Positions 1-12,469 of a DNA stretch of 64,000 nt are shown piece after piece. The notes beneath the pieces were generated by a model, which worked only from the letters and a program-made list of their open reading frames with translations, did no database searches and was not told the DNA's origin. This stretch comes from Rhyacophila brunnea (lineage: Eukaryota > Arthropoda > Insecta > Trichoptera > Rhyacophilidae): the NCBI GenBank assembly GCA_022495005.1, contig JAGYXB010000687.1, positions 310,001 to 374,000 on the forward strand. The letters run 5' to 3'. A program made the translations under genes and the position numbers. Each line of letters begins with the position of its first letter. Position 1 is the first letter of the stretch.

Positions 1-1060
1 CTAGATAGATACTTATTTTTATACAAACTTCGTAAGCTGTGTGAGACATTTATGGTATGTAACAAACAAGAACATGATTCCACCCAATAATGGATCTTCT
101 CCCTATTAATTAGCTGACAAATGCTAAATTAATGTTCTAAAGGAAACCATCGAAATAATATCATAATTACAGTATTTTCGATTTAACAAAAGAAAGACCC
201 CATAAAACTTAGTTAATATATAGGTATACCTATCTCAAAATTACTATTTTTGCACATATCATAGATTGGTCTAATATCATAGAATTTATATGAGCTTTTT
301 CAAAATATAGTACCTACAAGGTAATTGGTATTCATGGCGTGAATTGTTTTATTATTAAGTAATGAAATTAAAACATGAGAAACCTCTCGCAACTTTAAAA
401 ATTTGGATCAGTAATCGTACTTAAAATTGTATAAATATTAGTAATTATTGCTATACTCTGCCTGAAAGATAGATATAAATATTATAAAATAATCTCTGAT
501 TTTATCAGAAATTATCACATAGGGCATACATTATTTGAATCCCGACCAAAGATGTACATATTATGTAAGATGGATTTATGAAGTAAACTGAAAAAGTAGA
601 AATAAAAATGACTCAATGGTATTCATTAAAAAAATGACATACGATAATAATTATTATTGATGTGCCTATTGTATGCACAAATTTAACCTTCAGTCGTGAA
701 TCAGGCACAAATAATGTTAGTCATTAATTGTTTGGATAAGTATTAATTGTACTATTCCATTATAGTATTTTTTGCGATCCGGATTTTCCCTTTCGGCATC
801 TTTAGAAAATGCATACTGATCGCAGAATTTTAATTCAAATTCTTCGATATTTTAAATTTTTTTAGTCATTAATTATATAAGAAAACCCAAAGAAAAATTA
901 TGAGGCATTGCGGCTGTCCAATAGTCGGTACTAATTATTAAACGGTAAATAATATTTTATGTGAATAAGATGTATAAAGTATATATTATATGCGTTAAGT
1001 TGGTAATTCTGTAAACAAATTAAACTTATCAATATTTATAAAGACAATATGATGTTTAAT
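1..1060. other. AT-rich intergenic or intronic DNA, no gene seen
   Basis: Very AT-rich sequence without an open frame of note, without a recognisable repeat family and without a tRNA-like box. Nothing in it can be annotated from sequence alone. Confidence 0.6.
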
Positions 1061-1078
1061 AAATTTTGTAAGTCACAA

Positions 1079-1342
1079 AGACTACGATGGACGGGACATG
1101 TGGAGAGAATGCCTGAAGTTAGAGCGCCAAGGATCATGACGAAGTGGCTACCCCAACGGAAGAGACCCAGAGGCCGTCCAAGAAGGAGATGAGCTGACGC
1201 CGTAGAAGTGGTCTGGCTTCATATAGGAAGACCCGGTAACTGGAGAAGTGTGGCGAGAGACCGGAGTGAGTGGAGAGCGGTTGTGGAGGAGGCCAAATCC
1301 CACTTCGGGATGTAGCGCCGTGGAAGAAGAAGAAGAAGATGA
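1079..1342 (+). pseudogene. LINE reverse-transcriptase C-terminus, broken copy with (GAA)n tail
   Basis: Reading from 1079, the frame starts LRWTGHVERMPEVRAP and continues with a KRPRGRPRRR block. This is the conserved carboxyl end (W-x-GH...RMP...GRPR...W) downstream of the polymerase domain in RTE-like non-LTR retrotransposons. An in-frame TGA at 1190-1192 sits where this family normally has Trp (GRPRRRW), so the copy is dead. The frame then continues through a VARDRSEWRAVVEEA block, as expected for the family, and stops at TAG 1313-1315. It is followed by a GAAGAAGAA tail. Only the last ~80 codons survive, the usual result of 5'-truncated insertion. The family call rests on motif memory, not a search. 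Confidence 0.82.
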
Positions 1343-1589
1343 CGTTTAATATAAATCAATAGGCTACGTAGGTGTTTTGAAAGTTTTCAGTTTCTGTCAT
1401 ATAGTAAGTAAGTTAAATATAAACAAAATCATTGCACGGGATGTAAAATTATACTCCATCAATCACTGTCCTAACCCACGTTAATAAAGATTTTTTTTAA
1501 AATAAACTGTATCAATGTTTCACCTATATTAAAATAAAACTTTCGATAAAACCAAAATTTTCTGCTAGATACTCCTAAGTTTTTCTAAA

Positions 1590-1866
1590 GAAAAGGGTTT
1601 TAGATGTGATAGAGATCTGTAAAAGCCTCAAATGGAGATGGGCTGGATACATAGGTCGAAGAAGAGATAATCGTTGGACAAATTTAGTCATCCGGTGGTA
1701 TCCAAGAGGTACAAAACGTCCGCAAGGTAGACTTAGAGGCCACTGGATCGATGAAATAATAAAGTTCTGCGGAAGTACGTGGCAACGCAATGCTCAGGAC
1801 CGAGAGAAGTGGAAGCAGCTTGAAGAGGCCGTCATTCAGCAGTGGATAGATTCAGGCTGATGATGA
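1590..1866 (+). pseudogene. RTE-like LINE C-terminus, open 84-codon remnant
   Basis: An uninterrupted frame ends at TGA 1858-1860. It contains KWRWAGYIGRRRDNRW, then GRLRGHWIDEIIKFCGSTW, then AQDREKWKQLEEAVIQQW. These three blocks, in this order, are the signature of the carboxyl end of RTE-type endonuclease/reverse-transcriptase LINEs common in insects. The last codons (QQWIDSG, stop) followed by TGATGA resemble the usual 3' end. The element is 5'-truncated: the polymerase motifs are absent upstream, and the first apparent start codon is GTG rather than ATG, so this is a remnant and not a gene. It lies ~260 bp downstream of another LINE end on the same strand but is a different subfamily. 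Confidence 0.85.
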
Positions 1867-1869
1867 ATT

Positions 1870-3110
1870 ACGTAGTGCGAAATAACCACTTTAAAATACA
1901 CTAAAATTAATCATAACACTCAACAATAAATGATACCACAGAAAACAATATTATTTACTTAATACTTTCAAAACAGACTTTAAAAATACACTGCAAAAAA
2001 TAAAGACGTCCGACCAAGCAGGTGTTTTCAGACGCAATCTATTGATATTGCAATGTACACGATAATGATTGCAGTGCAGCTGGAATGTCAATTATTTTAT
2101 TTGCAGTGAGACACATTTGTATGTCTTCTCTGTTTGTTAAAAACAACTGATATTTACGATTGCATTTGCGGAAAGAGACATATCATTCGACAAATTGGAT
2201 TTGTGAAGAGGAATGTCATTGCAACTTGCAACTGTGGTTTGCGAAGATTTATAGTATATTCGTATACAACACAGAACATCATATTTTTGAGTTACACTGT
2301 TGTTAAGTATAATTATTTAACTTGAATTTACAATATCAAAGCGATAACAATTAAATCATTCAACGTATTACCATTTTAATATAGTATGTACCCATATAGT
2401 ATCTACTTTTCTTAATCGCCACCTTTCTCTCGAGTGTGAATAATGCATGCCTTGGAACACTAAAAAACTCTGGATTCGCTGTTTTTTAAAGTATTGTTTA
2501 CGTGCGATACCAATAGTAATTTCGACGGTAGAATGACTGTCATTGCCAATTCGAAATTTAAACAAAAACTCCCAAAACAACGGTTAGCCAAAGACCACCG
2601 ACCTTTCAATTGATAGCCAAACGCGCTATCAAAATATGTAAGGTGTTTTACTTAGATTTTGACCATGGAATTTTGAAAATTCCCTTTTTGTATATTTCCA
2701 TATACCATGATTATTTATTAAATTCCTCGTTACCTACATTATTAGAATATCAATTGTCATTTTATGGACCGATCATACTAATGTTTTATGAAAAGCTAGG
2801 TAAATCCGTAAATCTACTTGATTTTTTTTTGAACAGTGAATTTCTTAAAATTTAATTTAATTGTTGTAAAATCTTCAATAAATATTTTTTTGTTTAGAAT
2901 TTGTAAGGATAACATATCTGTATTGTTGTATATTATATATCAGCTGTTGATGATGTTTATTTGAAGCAGATAACATCTGAGATGATTATTAATAAACTAA
3001 GTGCAATAAGCACTAAGTACATATTATTGTGTTTTATTTTATTTAATACTAAAAATGTACGCTTACCGTATTAAATACAATTGTGATTGATGCACACGTA
3101 GAAGAAGGGG
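1870..3110. other. AT-rich spacer, no gene supported
   Basis: Short open frames occur on both strands (for example 2134-2325 and 2610-2855), but their composition is that of the AT-rich background and they show no recognisable motif. No repeat family was identified. Confidence 0.5.
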
Positions 3111-3115
3111 AGAAT

Positions 3116-3513
3116 GGGACAACTGGGCGCCGCACTGTCGAATGAAATAAATAGACGTTCGTTACAATTTATACACACAGTAGACGAGGATCATTTTTTA
3201 TTTATTACTTAGTCGTTTAAATTTATTTTTCTCTTAACATAATGTTTTTTTATTGCGGATTAAGAATAACCATGCGTGAAATATTATATAAAAATAAAAA
3301 ATCTCTCTTCTTGTTGGAATTTAAGCATATTATACACAATTAAATCATTATTTACGTGTGCATATTTTAATTCTCAGCAATTATTAAATAATGGTATAAT
3401 TATTTATTTAAATATAATAATAATATTAAATATATGTTTTAGAAGTATGTTATAATTCACGAAAGTCTATTTATTTTCGAATTTCATTCGATTGCGTGGC
3501 GCCAAGTTGTCCC
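3116..3513. mobile_element. MITE-like element with ~60-bp terminal inverted repeats
   Basis: The left end GGGACAACTGGGCGCC is matched in inverse at the right end, whose complement reads GGGACAACTTGGCGCC. The similarity continues inward through TCGAATGAAAT and AATAAATAGAC on both arms with a few mismatches and one short indel. The 398-bp interior has no coding capacity. This is the architecture of a non-autonomous DNA transposon. No convincing target-site duplication was found, so the superfamily is left open. Confidence 0.78.
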
Positions 3514-3519
3514 GGCGTC

Positions 3520-4110
3520 GAATCGTCCTAGACCCAAGAAGGGACAGTCGTCGAAAAACTCTTTTCATCCTGTCGCGTCGGAAAGATGCATTTAGATGCC
3601 GGTGGATTAATGCAATATAAAGAAATTTACAGGACCTAATAACTTAATAACCATGGAGGGGAATTTATCCGGCAAAGGATTGATGTAAACTGATGAGGAT
3701 GTTAAATCATTAAATGGGAGGGGAGCCTTAGCTCAATGTTCAGTTGCAAATCATTTCTATATTATAATATTGTTATTTCAATTATGACATAGGTACTAAC
3801 ACCAGGGTAAAAAAAAATAGGTAGCATTGATAAGATACGTATACTCAGAATTAGATTTTTTTTCTTTCTGATATCTCCATAATTTGTATGTATAGATTAC
3901 GCTGTTTTTTGTCGGATTTCATCATATTGACGAAAATTTAATCCATTAAGTCTCTTTATATATAGAAAATACGTAAAAGTGATGTATTTATTTTATCGTG
4001 TAGGTATTTATATAATACATTTTTTTACTGAATGCGTAATGAATTAAAGATACTCAAACTTTATTTTCACTTATAAGAATTTATTTTTTATTCTTTGATA
4101 CTTATATCTT
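3520..4110. other. Spacer without recognised features
   Basis: A moderately GC-rich stretch (3515-3610) follows the MITE and then reverts to AT-rich sequence. No frame, RNA gene or repeat is identifiable. Confidence 0.5.
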
Positions 4111-4310
4111 CTTCTTTCATCATGTCATGCCCTAGCATTGGAGCATAGGGCAGGCACAAGTTCGCACCACTTACATCGGTCCATCGCCAACCCTCACGCC
4201 TCCTGCCATGCCAAACCTGCAAAGCGTAGATCGCTTTTGTAGCACCGCTGCAGTGTGAGGGAGGGTCGGACACGACAACGGTACCCTTGAGGTTGTGCCA
4301 CAAGGATACA
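4110..4310 (-). repeat. Probable retroelement 3' fragment
   Basis: On the minus strand this GC-richer block reads through SDPPSHCSGATKAIYALQ, ends in MLGHDMMKEEDI, and finishes in a GAAGAAGA-type tail. That tail is the kind seen on LINE ends elsewhere in the window. No polymerase motif is present, so assignment to a LINE is an inference from composition and tail only. Confidence 0.35.
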
Positions 4311-4714
4311 TATACTGATGTATAGAAAACGTAATTAAGTATTATTTTTATTCTAATTATTGTTATGTACTTTGTTATATTTAGATTTTTTTTTGCAATC
4401 TGGATTTCGCCTTTCGACATCTTCAGGTAGGTACAGGTACTATGCATGCTGACCGATAAGAAATGCAGAAATTTCAAAAAATATAGTTAATTACCGTTTA
4501 TATACAATATTAATACACTGAATCGTAATATTAGGTTAAACCTGAGCCATCCGCGGTTTGTCGATATAGCCAATTTATAGAATCCCAATAATTCAACGTC
4601 AATATAGTTGGGGCAATTATGATCGCTTTCATCTCTATATTTCCCTCCTACCTTAAATCCCCAATTATTGTCACAAGTCCAGGTGACCAGTAGTTACGGG
4701 TTATCAGTCGACCG

Positions 4715-5046
4715 TGATTGAATAACATTCAGTTATCTCAAGTTACCTCAAGACAGCGGGCGCGCTTAGGTATGTTACAGATAGTCTGTCGCGAGTAATT
4801 CAAATCGCATACAGACTGATTCAGAAAGTTACGTGCAGACCACGAACGTGTACCGTGTAACCGTCGTGGAAACCACAATTTCTGTTCGACTCTCTCTACA
4901 AACTCCATCAATCAAACCACCTGTGTCCATATTACCGGTACAGGGTGTCTCCTCTATTACTATTAATCCAATTGTATCATGCGAGTGCCTACTAGGATGC
5001 GAGGGCATACACCAGGGACCAGCTTCAGTTGAATATCAATAAGGTT
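4715..5046 (+). other. GC-richer island, possible promoter/untranslated exon
   Basis: An island of balanced composition in AT-rich surroundings. It contains an arthropod initiator-like TCAGTT near 4731 with GC-rich sequence about 28 bases downstream, and ends at AAG|GTTAGT near 5043, a good splice-donor match. A 69-codon frame (4833-5042) opens with GTG, not ATG, and has no recognisable domain. An untranslated first exon and an unknown repeat are both possible. Confidence 0.25.
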
Positions 5047-5629
5047 AGTGTCTGGACTAACTCCCGTGTAACCGCCCCCCTCAGCATCCACATCTACCAT
5101 TACAATCATTCCATCAAAATCAATTACAGTCCACTATAATAAGCGCAATTACCATATTACATTATATATAAAAAAAACATTTTTCTTCATTATATTAAAT
5201 CATTAAATTGATGTCATGAAAAATTTCTAAATATAATCAATTTTTGGCTCAGTTCCTTAATGCTACTGGTGTGTGTTTTAAATTATTATTTAGTAAAGAA
5301 AAAGTTATAAAAAACTTATGTATAATCGTGATATAATGACTTTACATGATGTAATATTACTTTGTCGAGGATATAGTATCGCATGACATTATAAAAATGT
5401 TTGATAACTTTTTCATTATTTAACGATATTTCATCATTTTCAATAAACTGCGTATGGCATGTTGTAACTTCTATTCATAAAGACATTTGAAAATATTTGA
5501 AACTTTTTATCAACGCAAACTTATTGGTAAACTTTCAAAAATATATATTGATTAACCGCTATACCAAAATACATACATTACCATATTCGATTCTAAGACG
5601 ATCATTTATATATATCCACTGAGAGAAGG

Positions 5630-5905
5630 CTAAATTAATAAAGTTTTCACATTGAAAAAAAAACAACATATAAATTTTACAGACCCAGACTTCGAACCCA
5701 GGACCCACGATATTGTAACCGCGAGCGTAAATATAAACTACCGAATACACCACTGGACCCTCCGCTCGCCTGTCAACCTTTTGACCGTATGCAATGTGGA
5801 AGCGTGTGGAATATACGAGGTATAAATACATAAAAACGTGACCACGAGACGGCGCAATGGGCGCCAAAACAATCCGATACGTTACCACTCGGCCATTGTG
5901 GGTGT
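5630..5905 (-). repeat. SINE-A, diverged copy with tRNA-like head
   Basis: On the minus strand the element opens with CCACAATGGCCGAGTGG, which holds a perfect polymerase III A box (TGGCCGAGTGG, plus-strand 5885-5895). It carries the B box GGTTCGAAGTC at about 5687-5698, followed by GGGTCTG and a T-rich stretch that matches the post-B-box part of the other SINE-A copies. About 110 bases of extra sequence separate the boxes, and a second A-box-like GTCCAGTGGTG lies between them. The head may therefore be a nested or duplicated tRNA unit. The 3' half of the consensus is missing. Confidence 0.65.
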
Positions 5906-5909
5906 CTAT

Positions 5910-8460
5910 CAGAATACCTTTGATATAATATAAAAACTAAGCGATAGAAAATAAGAAATTCCGATGAGTCATTCACAAAAAAAGTTTATTAGTAAATATT
6001 ATTCGTATATTATATAATAATATTATGTACATATAATAGGTACTTACATAATTTTAAATAAAATTTCAAGGTACGCTCGTAGATCACTACTAATCCTATA
6101 GATTACTTGCATGTTTGCTGTTCAAAGCGCAGATCAAAACTATATATTCGTGACAGAATTATCTTGCATTAGCGGTGAAGGCTACGAGACTGATCAATGC
6201 GCTCTCTAGAAAAGTAGACATTTTCGGGGATGAGCTATATATTTTTCTAATCTTTTTTTTATTTTTATCCACATTCTCCACGTACAAATTGGGGTCTCCG
6301 TTTTTTTGTGCCTTATTTTCTAACGTTTCATATTTTTAAATTGTAGTTTCTTTCATTTTACGATTATATAATTATAATAGTATAGTGACTATAATGGTCA
6401 TCTCTATATAATTTCATCACATACCGAGGGGGGAGGGCCAACATAATGTTACAAAGGAGATAGGGGGAAATTGAAGAAAATATTCAAAAACATTAAAAAA
6501 TATACCTACTCATTTTCTGTTAAAATAATATTTCTCGATAATAGTAGGTACAATCAAATCGGTAATTTTAAGGGAATTTTCTTATAAATAAATGTGACGT
6601 AATTTAAACAGGGGGGTAAAAGATTTGTGATAACGTATGGCGATCTAAAATATTAAAAATTGTGTGGCGTGATTTATGGGTATTATGTATAATGAACGTT
6701 ACGAATTAATACTAGATACCTAGGAATGTTAAATTAAAAATTATTTATATTATATTATTTAAAATAGATATATACATTGTATGCAATATAATATTGAAAG
6801 AAAATAATATATACCTATGTATGTAATTCATATCGACACTTTTTAAGATTGAAAATAAATGTTTCTCGTGTGATAATGAAGTGGATATCGTAAAATCAAG
6901 AGATAAAGTGATTTATCAAGTTTTAATATTATCTCAATAATATGTATTATAAAATTAGTATTTTAATCGAGTTTTTCCAGCGGTATTTGGTCGGATACCT
7001 AGCGCTGGAGTATCTTTGTATTTATGATCCCTTAATTAGGTATTCGAGACTTATACTGCTTTAAAACAATGAACATTATTATCTTTTTTTTTTTTTTTTG
7101 AATAACCCTATCTTTATTTTATCAGATATTTTATTTTATCAAAAGGCTTTATATTTACTAATTTAGTCATTTATGTGATAATAAACACTGTAGTACATTG
7201 AATTATTCAGGAAAGACCCTTTCATAGATTATCTCAATATTTAAGTCAACGCCATAGTAATAGCAAAATGTATGTAATATAAATTAATTATAAAGACAAT
7301 TGTATATAATATTATATATGTTGAACAAGTGGTTAAGATGCATTTCTCGTAAAACATTCTGTTAAGGGGGAACGTAATATTAATTAATGCCTCTAGCGAT
7401 AGAATTCTAAAGCTGAAATTTAATAAATATTATTGATATATTTTTCAAAATTTTAAAATATTCAATGTTCATCTAACACATTAAAATTAAATGTATTTTT
7501 TTATTTAAAAAAAATACAATTAAATAAACCGTGCATTCGTCAAATAAACATAACAAATTATTGTATGGTTATTTTTATTATTTAAATGTAGTTCTGTCGA
7601 ATATTGTAGGAATATTTTTTAACAATTCGTGGTTTTATCTTTTTCTTTAATTTAAAATATATAATTTGGAATTCTTTAAATTTATTTCGAATCGAGTCTT
7701 CAATCTTTGTAAAGTGATTGTAGAATCAAAGAAAAAAATATCTGATAATAAAATAATGAACTCTGCATGATTAGATACTAATGTCTATGAGCAGGGTCGT
7801 TTACAGGAACTATTTTATTTTTAAGATTTGCGTCTACTATCAAATCATTGAAGTAGTGCCCACACCCTATCTCTGTGGTTGGAAACCTATGGCAGATGTG
7901 TCTGTGAATATTATTATAATCAAATAAATTATCTGTCCGGCGTGATCCTCTGTGGTCTCTTTTTGGTAATCGATGCAGAGAAGGGCTCTTCCGTGACTTT
8001 CAAACTGGCATCCTTCTTTCTAGATTCTCAACGATGCCTATTTTTGGTATTTGTATCTCTGGCATATGCTGAATATAGCCTGTCTAGTTCAGTGTGTACC
8101 TGTATTATATATATTATAAACAGACATCGAAAATGCTTAGTGAGCGAAAAAGCTACAACACGTTGTAGACGGTATTGAATAACTAAACACCGAAATCATA
8201 TGCTTACTAAGTCACAACGTGATATGTGCAGATAGAAAATGACCACATCGCGTTTTAAATGATTTAGTTAGAATGATCACAAACCGATCTTGCGTTTGTT
8301 TATTAGTTTCTTTTTTACTAGTATCCAAAAATATGTAGGTATCATTAACACGGTGTACAAAAAAATAGAGGTGCTCAATTACCATTTTTTTTTGCTGTAA
8401 ATATCAATGGTCGCAGTGATTACTTTACGAGTGGACGATATAACGAGATCCTTTATGAAT
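5910..8460. other. AT-rich spacer, few weak signals
   Basis: Mostly low-complexity AT-rich DNA. A C/G-containing patch at about 7870-8060 supports a 99-codon frame with no start context or motif. A short motif at 6990-7060 recurs at 14605-14660. No gene is supported. Confidence 0.5.
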
Positions 8461-8464
8461 ATTA

Positions 8465-8700
8465 GTTATAAACGGATTGATATTTTGAATAATACAAGCA
8501 CTCACAATGGCAGGGAAAGATATGAGTGAATTCATCAAAAACATATATCAAGCGTTTCTTCTTTGGTTTCCAACACAATACCCTTATTATTGAAAATATG
8601 TAATTTTGAAAAACTTCTATTTTTAAAAAAATATTAGAAGAAACGTTGCCCCGAGTAGGATTTAAAATCGTGTCTTTCACTGTCCTTTAAATCCATTTAT
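8465..8700. repeat. SINE-2 fragments in inverted arrangement
   Basis: The plus strand at 8470-8540 carries CGGATTGATA...GCACTCAC, shared with the SINE-2 copies near 22270 and 29545. The minus strand at 8700-8630 carries GTGAAAGACACGATTTTAAA followed by TCCTACTCGG, the B-box end of the same family (best seen at 57142). Head and tail parts therefore point at each other, suggesting two insertions or an internal inversion. Both are strongly decayed. Confidence 0.5.
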
Positions 8701-9060
8701 AAATAAATTATAATAATTAATTTTATTTATAATATATGTACGAGATGAATCCGTTCACTCGTAAACTAATTAATCACTACGGTCATTGAATTTTACAGTA
8801 ATTGTTTTAATTTGTTTTATGGTTTCTGATTCTGGTATTATTTACAGGAACAAAAAATATTTTATTAAAAAATATAGTATTATTGCTGATGGGTGTTTTA
8901 TATCAAGGAATCGAACCGCAAGTATTGATTTATCTACGAATATATTTTTACAGTATTGAGGAAATTAGCCAACGAAAAATAGATAATGAAAATATTTTTA
9001 TTTAATAAATTGCAGATGGCGATGGATAAAAATCGCACACGTAAATTTGATGGATACTTG

Positions 9061-9063
<3 letters not shown>

Positions 9064-9093
<30 letters not shown>
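9064..9093. repeat. (AT)n microsatellite
   Basis: About fifteen uninterrupted AT dinucleotides. Confidence 0.97.
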
Positions 9094-9094
<1 letters not shown>

Positions 9095-9096
<2 letters not shown>

Positions 9097-10190
9097 TTAA
9101 ATGAAACCAAATTTAATTATTAACATATTTTATACTGTTAACTGTTATTTCGAAATACATTTTATTTAAATATAAAAAGTGGAATTAGCAATTCATATAA
9201 GTACATTGTGTTTTATTTTAATTAATTATTAGGTTAGACATTGAAAATAATTAGTATATATAATATTGAAAACTCACGGGATAAAATGCATGCATAGATG
9301 ATTTTAGTTATTTATTATTTAATTATCCGAAATATACTATGATAAAAAGAATTATAGAAACACTAATAATACTATCGATTTTATTGAAATTAATATTTAT
9401 ATATAAGAAAATCAATTTAAGCTTTATACTATTTTATTTGAACCGTTTGTTTCGCCATATTATCGTATCTTTAGAAACTATCCTAATTCACATTCGGTAA
9501 ATATACATCTGACACCGAATGGCGAATATAGTAAAGTTACTTACTGCTTATATATTATTAAATTAGCGTATCAAAATATCCATATTATTCTATAGGAAAG
9601 AATAACATTAGCCAGGTATTAAGTCCAATCTCTAAAACAATTAAAATTAAACACTTGAAAAATAAAATAAATTAGAATAACATATCAATTATTTGTACAG
9701 CTGGTTTCTCATGGGTTGATGCGAAACGCTTCAAATATTTAATTATAAGTTTTATTAATATTTGTCCAAAATTATTGTTATAATTTAATATACTCAACCT
9801 GTATCCCGTAATGAAATCCAATTGAAAATATCCGTTAAAAACTAGTTTTGGGTATATAATTGTGGATTAAATAGGAATATATTTGAAGTGTTTGTTATTT
9901 TTAATAAATTAGAATTTTTTAAACACAGGTACCTAGGCATTCATATCAACTATCTTAGAAAACACTATCCTCGAAGAATTAATAAATATATGATTATACT
10001 GGGTATATATATATTTTTAATTGGTGAGACAAACGTTTACCAATGATACAGTCTGATGTATCCAGATAGGTTTGGGATATATCACGCTGATCTATCTCAG
10101 TGAATAAAAAATGGTTTTATAACAATGTGTATTTTCCGTGATGATATAAGGACGAATCACCTCAGACATATCAGTTGAATTAGTATAAAA
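9095..10190. other. AT-rich spacer, nothing recognised
   Basis: No open frame, tRNA-like box or inverted repeat could be identified. Confidence 0.5.
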
Positions 10191-10194
10191 ACTG

Positions 10195-10435
10195 CGACAG
10201 ACACAGGGAGCGATGGAACGATTAATTTGGTAGTAAAATCATTACGGGATGAATGAAGATATCCGTCGGCAAGACATAGAATCGTCAAAAATCTAGAGAG
10301 AGATGGTGCTAGGATGACCGGTGGGGAAAACAGATTCTGGAATGGAGATTTTGGCAGATTCCACCAGAAATGGGCAAATGACATCAAAAGAGTTGCCGGA
10401 CTGGAATGAAGAGAAATGGGATATATTTTTTCTAC
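10195..10435 (+). pseudogene. Frameshifted RTE-like LINE C-terminus
   Basis: Fragments of the carboxyl end of an RTE-like reverse transcriptase are spread over different frames. MNEDIRRQDIESS is followed by WGKQILEWRF (family pattern W.KKILEWRPR), and after a shift by RFHQKWANDIKRVAGLE (family pattern GRP..RW.DDIKRVAG). At least one frameshift and several stops are needed to join them, so the copy is inactive. It belongs to the same broad group as the remnant at 1590-1866. Confidence 0.7.
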
Positions 10436-10599
10436 CGGTAGAAGTTGAGGGATATATGATTTTAAATAGACGTAATCTGTCATTACTGATAATTACTGAT
10501 AATACCTACACATATTCATGAATTAAAATATTGAATTAATGAATTCACATAGGTATTTTATTACCAGACATTGATAAGAAAATAATCTTCTAAATAATC

Positions 10600-10760
10600 C
10601 ACACGCAATATGATAAGAATTTTTACATAACCCTTCTAATTTATCAATTTTAATGTATTCATTTTTACAAATATAAATTGAAAGACAACATGTGATTTTG
10701 CTAGATCCAAAAGTCAAACCCAAGACCTCATAAGCGGACACATTACCACTCATCTTTTAC
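10600..10760 (-). repeat. SINE-A, old degraded copy
   Basis: On the minus strand GAGTGGTAATG (A-box side) is followed by GGGTTTGACTTTTGGATCT and then CACATGTTGTCTTTCAATTT. This aligns with the B box and the ACACATATTGTTTTTCAATT stretch of the intact SINE-A copies. The 3' palindrome is not recognisable. Confidence 0.55.
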
Positions 10761-10844
10761 TCTCCCTTAATTAATAAATATATCATAAATTTTATTATAA
10801 AAAAATATGTTATGAAACCACACTTTAATGTTATTTTGCAGTAG

Positions 10845-11265
10845 TACAAGGGTCATGGCTTTCACATCCTAAAACGGGCCCCTGGCCAGGATCTTTGGCG
10901 CCCCCCTACCTATCGCTAAGTTTAATGGCATGTGTGACGCACAACAGAAGCGTTTTCAAAATTGTGTTAGAGGTAAAAGTAAGGGCCTTCGGTTTATTTT
11001 GAGCGATTTTAAGTAGTTGTGTATTTGAATTCTGGAGTTGTCGAGTATCAATACAAAACACTCAAATTGCATCTTAAAACCTCATTTTTAAATGTCCTTT
11101 TCGTGAAATAGCTCTGCTGGCGACTTTTTTTACTATTATATCAAAATTTTGATGTGTGTTTATCTCACATATCTGATCGACCCGCCACGCCGCCCCCTGA
11201 GCTCGGGCTCCTAAGCTAGAGCCCTGTTAGCCCCCCCTCGTGGAGGCCATGACTAGGAACATCTA
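10845..11265. mobile_element. Possible DNA-transposon remnant with GC-rich inverted ends
   Basis: The outer ends share GTCATGGC in opposite orientation (about 10850 and the complement near 11250). Each is followed inward by an unusually C/G-rich tract in otherwise AT-rich DNA. The inverted match is short and imperfect and no target duplication was confirmed, so this is a tentative call. Confidence 0.3.
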
Positions 11266-11841
11266 GCGACGTAATACGAAGCATATAATTTAATAACTAT
11301 TTACTAATAATGTATTATATTGGCTGAGGCTTAATTAATTTAAAAATAAAACACTATTCTAGAATAATACCTACTTACATGGAAACTGTATTATTTAAAA
11401 GCAATTATTTTTCTTTCCTACAGGTCACTGTAACCTGTAGAAAAGTAACCTATAATCCCGAGGTAAGCATGGGAGATCGTTCCGTCATGGTTTTAATTAT
11501 TATGCGTAGATGAGTCATTTATTTTTGAAGTCTTGATAATGGTGTCACAATCAAAGTAGCTATCGACTTAAAAAAAACTGTAGAATTTAATATTATTTAT
11601 GTTGTCATTTTGTGAAATGGAATTCTATCTAGTTACAGCTGATTCAATTAATACTATTCACAATAAAGTACAGTAAGTACCTCAGAGCTTCGAACTGTTA
11701 TTTTTTTTGTTTTGGTTCAAATACAAATATATATATCCGGTTTTCGTTCTGAAAAAAATAAAGATTTTAAGTTTAAAACTTTTTATGATAACCCGGCGCC
11801 ACGCTCCGATACCAATGGTTATGCTGTACCGCACGGCCGTC

Positions 11842-12455
11842 TTCTTCTTCTTCGGTCATAAATCTGCCTCTTAGTTGGAGCATATGGACACCACGCGGCG
11901 CCTCCAGGAATCCCTGTTGCTCGCCAGTCTTCTTGCTTCGTTCCAAGTCATACCAGCATCTCGTAGCTCCGCCGTGTATACTCTATATATAGTATTTAGA
12001 GGCCTTCCAGGACGCCGGAATCCGGTCGGCTTGAAGAACAGGCAAGCCAGGTTGAGGTTCTCTTCTGGCATCCGTAGCACGTGACCGAGCTAGGTACAAC
12101 GTTGCCTCTTCACTCTCAGCGTAATGAGAGGCTGCTTGGTGCGTTCTCTTATCTTTTCGTTGCTCCTAAAGTCATCCACCGCACACTCAGTATCCGTCGC
12201 AAACATCTGTTTTCGAAGCTCAGTATACGGTTACTCTGAGCCTTTGTAAGGTGCCATGATTCGCTACCGTAAAGCAGCAACGTCAGAATGCAAGCGTTTA
12301 ATAGGTGGCATTTCGTTTTGATCGAATAAAATCGTGAGTCCCAGACACTCCGCATCGAGTTGAATATTGCTCCAGCCATTCCCATTCGGATAGCGAGCTC
12401 TCTCTGCAAAATGCCATCTCCCGTGATGTGTACCGCCAGGTCGTAGCCATACATG
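11842..12455 (-). pseudogene. LINE reverse-transcriptase C-terminal half, two lesions
   Basis: On the minus strand the reading starts in TGDGILQRELAIRMGMAG, passes through FYSIKTKCHLLNACI and LLYGSESWHLTKAQSNR, and reaches ILSFENRCLRRILSVRW. These blocks are typical of the region just after the polymerase palm in this LINE group. A frameshift near 12170-12180 moves it into the DDFRSNEKIRERT frame. An in-frame TAG (complement of 12090-12092) interrupts the sequence just before LGHVLRMPEENLNL. The C-terminus (RRPGRPLNTIYRVYTAEL, then GMTWNEARRLASNRDSW) is otherwise intact and runs to a GAAGAAGAAG tail at 11842-11856. The 5' end stops abruptly at about 12455, where the GATCCAAT-repeat cluster begins. 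Confidence 0.88.
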
Positions 12456-12469
12456 TTTAAAATAATAAA

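Noticed and set aside
4833..5042. 69-codon plus frame as a coding exon
   Set aside because: GTG start and no recognisable domain; kept only as part of a possible untranslated exon.
7879..8178. 99-codon plus-strand frame as a gene
   Set aside because: No motif, poor start context; hydrophobic stretches arise from T-rich codons.
10523..10753. Minus-strand 76-codon frame (MSGNVSAYEVLGLTFG...)
   Set aside because: It translates the tRNA-like head of an old SINE-A copy.
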